A stretch of 64,000 nt of DNA from Neorhizobium sp. JUb45 (GTDB lineage: Bacteria > Pseudomonadota > Alphaproteobacteria > Rhizobiales > Rhizobiaceae), in the NCBI RefSeq assembly GCF_004343585.1, contig NZ_SLYW01000013.1, positions 34,995-98,994 on the forward strand, read 5' to 3'. The number at the start of each line of letters is the position of its first letter. The first letter of the stretch is position 1. This document shows, piece by piece, positions 62,005 through 64,000 of the stretch. The position numbers and the translations under genes are program-made. Below the pieces are notes generated by a model. The model was not told the origin of the DNA and ran no database searches. It saw only the letters and a program-made list of their open reading frames with translations.

Positions 62005-62030
62005 GGGCGGGCCGCCTCTGTGGCCCGCCC
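62005..62030 (+). other. Intercistronic hairpin gfa-fghA
   Basis: GGGCGGGCC (62005-62013) pairs with GGCCCGCCC (62022-62030) over an eight-base loop, six bases after the gfa stop and 27 bp before the fghA start. Confidence 0.6.
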
Positions 62031-62057
62031 CCACTCATGCCAATCCCGAGGCCCGTG

Positions 62058-62897
62058 ATGAAACAAATCTCTGCCAGCAAATCGTTCGGCGGCACGCAAT
62101 ACGTTTTCTCGCATGTGTCTGAAGCATGTCGAGGCGACATGACCTTTGCCGTCTTCATGCCGCCCCAGGCCAAAACCGCCAAGGTGCCGGTGCTGTGGTA
62201 TCTCTCGGGCCTCACGTGTACGCATCAGAACGTGATGGACAAGGGGGAATACCGCCAGATCGCCTCAGAACTGGGCATCGCATTCATCTGCCCGGACACC
62301 AGCCCGCGCGGAGAAGACGTTCCAGACGAGCCAGACAACTGGCAGTTCGGCAAGGGCGCGGGCTTCTATCTCGATGCCACGCAGGATCCCTTCTCGGCGC
62401 ACTACAACATGCAGACCTATCTGCTAGAGGAACTTCCGCGACTTCTCGACGATAGCGACCTCGCACTCGATTTCGGCCGGCAGAGCATTTTCGGCCATTC
62501 GATGGGCGGCCATGGCGCAATCACTTTGGCACTGAAAAACCCGGAGGGTTTTGCCTCGGTGTCGGCCTTTGCCCCGATCGCCCAGCCGTCAACAGCCGAC
62601 TGGTCTCGCCCGGCGCTGGAAAAATATCTCGGAACGGATCAGGCCGCGTGGCGCGCTTATGATAGCACGCTGCTGATCGAGGACGGCTTTCGCGTGAGGG
62701 AAATTCTTGTCGACCAAGGAACCGCTGATCCGTTTCTTCAAACGGGTCTCCGGCCGCACCTTCTGCAGGCGGCCTGCCAAAAGGCGAGCATCCCACTCAC
62801 CCTCAATATGCGGGAGGGCTACGATCATTCGTATCTCTTCATTTCCACCTTTATGGCCGATCATATTCGATGGCATGCCGATCGCTTGCATGACTAG
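62058..62897 (+). CDS. fghA: S-formylglutathione hydrolase
   Basis: A 279-residue esterase-D-type alpha/beta hydrolase. The nucleophile elbow G-H-S-M-G-G-H has Ser148, the L-S-G-L-T-C-T motif is at 49-55, and the acid and His lie in the last quarter (H-S-Y-L-F-I near the end). It hydrolyses S-formylglutathione to formate and glutathione. The start is ATG 62058 behind GAGG; ATG 62037 is possible but adds a few unlikely residues. It is the last gene of the formaldehyde operon. Confidence 0.93.
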   Translation: MKQISASKSFGGTQYVFSHVSEACRGDMTFAVFMPPQAKTAKVPVLWYLSGLTCTHQNVMDKGEYRQIASELGIAFICPDTSPRGEDVPDEPDNWQFGKGAGFYLDATQDPFSAHYNMQTYLLEELPRLLDDSDLALDFGRQSIFGHSMGGHGAITLALKNPEGFASVSAFAPIAQPSTADWSRPALEKYLGTDQAAWRAYDSTLLIEDGFRVREILVDQGTADPFLQTGLRPHLLQAACQKASIPLTLNMREGYDHSYLFISTFMADHIRWHADRLHD

Positions 62898-62934
62898 ATT
62901 CGTATATTGAACCAGTGCACGTTGTCACCGCACA

Positions 62935-63027
62935 GTAAGCGGTTTTCCACTCGCACATTGACCAGGCGCGGTGGCCGCTCCGAACGACCGCTGCCGAATT
63001 GACGGCAACAAAGCGCCAAAAGCGGTC
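62935..63027 (-). repeat. Diverged coding-like repeat, copy B
   Basis: On the minus strand it reads D-R-F-W-R-F-V...A-A-V...H-R-A-W-S-M-C-E...T-A-Y, matching copy A at 12645-12740. It sits in the 180-bp gap between fghA and a GNAT gene, in the opposite orientation to copy A. It has no start codon or ribosome site and is probably a fragment. Confidence 0.55.
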
Positions 63028-63077
63028 ATGAGAAAATGCCGCGACCTCAATGGTCAGCTGGGACTCTGCAGCCGTTG

Positions 63078-63524
63078 CTAGTTCAGCGCCTTCTCGAAGT
63101 AGACACGGTTGAAGCCATCTTCTGAACGCCGATCCAGCTCTGTGTAACCCAGCTTCGCGTAGATCGACAGGTTCTCGATCATCTTCTCGTTCGTGTAGAG
63201 TTGGACCGACCCAAGGTTTTTCGTCCGAGCGAAAGCCTCGCAGAAACTGATGAGTGCCTTCCCTATACCTTGCCCTGCTGCGCTAGGGACGACTGCTACG
63301 TTTTCAAGAAGAACATGTTCTTCTTCAACGATGAAGACGATGAACCCCTGAAGCTGATCCTGATCGTCCGTGGCTACGAAGACCTCCCCTGCATCGATCT
63401 GAGCCGCAAAATCGGCCACCATCGGGGTAGGCTTTCGCCCGATTAGCGGGACGTATCGAGCATAAGCCTGTTCCGCGCATTCTTTGATAGAAGGTTCGTC
63501 GGTTTTGGTGGCTAGCCGGATCAT
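63078..63524 (-). CDS. GNAT-family N-acetyltransferase
   Basis: A 148-residue single GNAT domain. It starts M-I-R-L-A-T-K-T-D-E, has the strand H-V-L-L-E-N-V-A-V-V-P and the acetyl-CoA loop G-Q-G-I-G-K-A at about 87-93, and ends with V-Q-L-Y-T-N-E-K-M and Y-A-K-L-G-Y-T-E-L-D-R-R, characteristic of acetyltransferases acting on small amines or proteins. AGGAG precedes ATG 63524. The acceptor is unknown. It is convergent with the formaldehyde operon and borders the IS remnants at the window edge. Confidence 0.88.
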   Translation of the reverse strand: MIRLATKTDEPSIKECAEQAYARYVPLIGRKPTPMVADFAAQIDAGEVFVATDDQDQLQGFIVFIVEEEHVLLENVAVVPSAAGQGIGKALISFCEAFARTKNLGSVQLYTNEKMIENLSIYAKLGYTELDRRSEDGFNRVYFEKALN

Positions 63525-63608
63525 GCTGTGCTCCTAAAATCAATGCGGGAAAAGCTTGCTATTCCTAACCCTGATTCGCAACGTCCGGTTTGGGCCCGAT
63601 AGCAGACT

Positions 63609-63710
63609 TTAGCCGTTTGGCCGCCGCGAATAATTCCACGGCATCAGTTCCTCGATACGGTTCTGCCTATGGCCATTGACGATGGCGGTGAGCGTTGCGG
63701 ACAGGTACGG
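63609..63710 (-). pseudogene. IS66-family transposase, C-terminal fragment
   Basis: The minus strand encodes 33 residues and a stop: T-L-T-A-I-V-N-G-H-R-Q-N-R-I-E-E-L-M-P-W, the well-known end of IS66 TnpC transposases (N-R-I-x-E-L-x-P-W-N). Further upstream the frame is unrelated, so only the tail remains. Confidence 0.75.
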
Positions 63711-63745
63711 CAACGGCCTTGGTGTCATCCATGAGAGAGCCGTCC

Positions 63746-63862
63746 GACTTCAAATGGGGTCGGCATTTTGCGGCTTGGCTTGGGCTGGTCCCGAGGCAGC
63801 ATTCCACGGGAGATAAAGAGAACCTTGGCGGAATTAGCAAGCGCGGAGACGGCTACCCCTGA
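63746..63862 (+). pseudogene. IS110-family transposase, internal fragment
   Basis: The plus strand reads F-K-W-G-R-H-F-A-A-W-L-G-L-V-P-R-Q and then G-G-I-S-K-R-G-D-G-Y before a stop, the conserved transposase_20 segment of IS110/IS116 elements. The usual R-R-L-L after G-D-G-Y is missing, and there is no N-terminal part. It is a decayed remnant. Confidence 0.75.
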
Positions 63863-63909
63863 AGCCACCAACGCGATTGGCTAGCTCCCCCGTAGGACCA
63901 AGTGTTGCG

Positions 63910-64000
63910 TATTCCAATGAAGCCGGCCACTGATTCCGAAATCAAGCCGGCCAGTCATTCCGATCTCATTCCGGCCGCCGTTCCGATTTGAAGGCGGCCA
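63910..64000. repeat. Tandem 22-24-bp repeats, probable IS21-like element end
   Basis: Four imperfect units share ATTCCGA, then an AT-rich step, then AAGCCGGCCA, at a period of 22-24 bp and continue to the window edge. Multiple short terminal repeats like these are seen at the ends of some IS21-family elements, whose body would lie beyond 64000. The family assignment is a guess from the repeat pattern. Confidence 0.5.

Overview
The window reads as accessory or secondary-replicon DNA of an alphaproteobacterium, most likely of the Rhizobiales (Rhizobiaceae or Brucellaceae type). The basis is the GC-rich coding style, a glutathione-dependent formaldehyde pathway with Gfa, a membrane PQQ glucose dehydrogenase, an IS407-type IS3 element, and many LysR, IclR, TetR and LacI regulators paired with oxidoreductases. 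This placement is inference. I saw no rRNA, tRNA, CRISPR array, replication or conjugation gene.

Layout. 1-4465 (minus): KefB-like antiporter, ACT-less homoserine dehydrogenase, quinone reductase and a cut-off alpha/beta hydrolase. 4.9-14.8 kb: AlaE, a GST, two convergent LysR paralogues, a GNAT enzyme, a YcaC-like hydrolase, an SDR with a LysR gene, and a TetR-MFS operon with a palindromic operator. 14.9-19.9 kb: a LacI regulator divergent from a three-subunit periplasmic sugar/polyol dehydrogenase (Tat small subunit, FAD/GMC large subunit with a cysteine cluster, triheme cytochrome c), with two palindromic operators between them. 20.5-31 kb: a divergent acyl-CoA catabolic cluster (two IclR regulators, hot-dog hydratase, MHS transporter, FadB-like fusion, VOC protein, SDR; then CoA-transferase and oxoadipyl-CoA-type thiolase). 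31-38.1 kb: a TetR-controlled glycoside operon (MFS, intracellular GH3, GlcG-like protein, Gfo/Idh/MocA, beta-propeller). 38.3-39.6 kb: a complete IS3-family element with a 4-bp target duplication. 39.7-43.2 kb: AlkB-like dioxygenase, quinone reductase, ABM protein, tautomerase and LysR. 43.3-57 kb: chemoreceptor; LysR with glutathionyl-hydroquinone reductase, an unknown membrane protein and YceI; DUF3313 lipoprotein; OmpR-type two-component system; exported LamG-like protein and alpha/beta hydrolase; F420-reductase-like protein with LysR. 57-63 kb: PQQ glucose dehydrogenase divergent from the formaldehyde operon frmR-frmA-gfa-fghA. 63-64 kb: GNAT gene, then a graveyard of IS66, IS110 and possibly IS21-like remnants running off the edge.

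Common themes are oxidation of sugars in the periplasm, CoA-dependent breakdown of a (probably dicarboxylic) acid, intracellular beta-glucoside use, and detoxification of quinones and formaldehyde. Most transcription units sit beside their own regulator, and several have recognisable operators. The least explained parts are the acyl-CoA cluster, whose FadB-like protein lacks a catalytic glutamate but is accompanied by a stand-alone hydratase; the hydroquinone reductase-membrane protein-YceI set; and a diverged, coding-like repeat shared by two gene-less gaps 50 kb apart.
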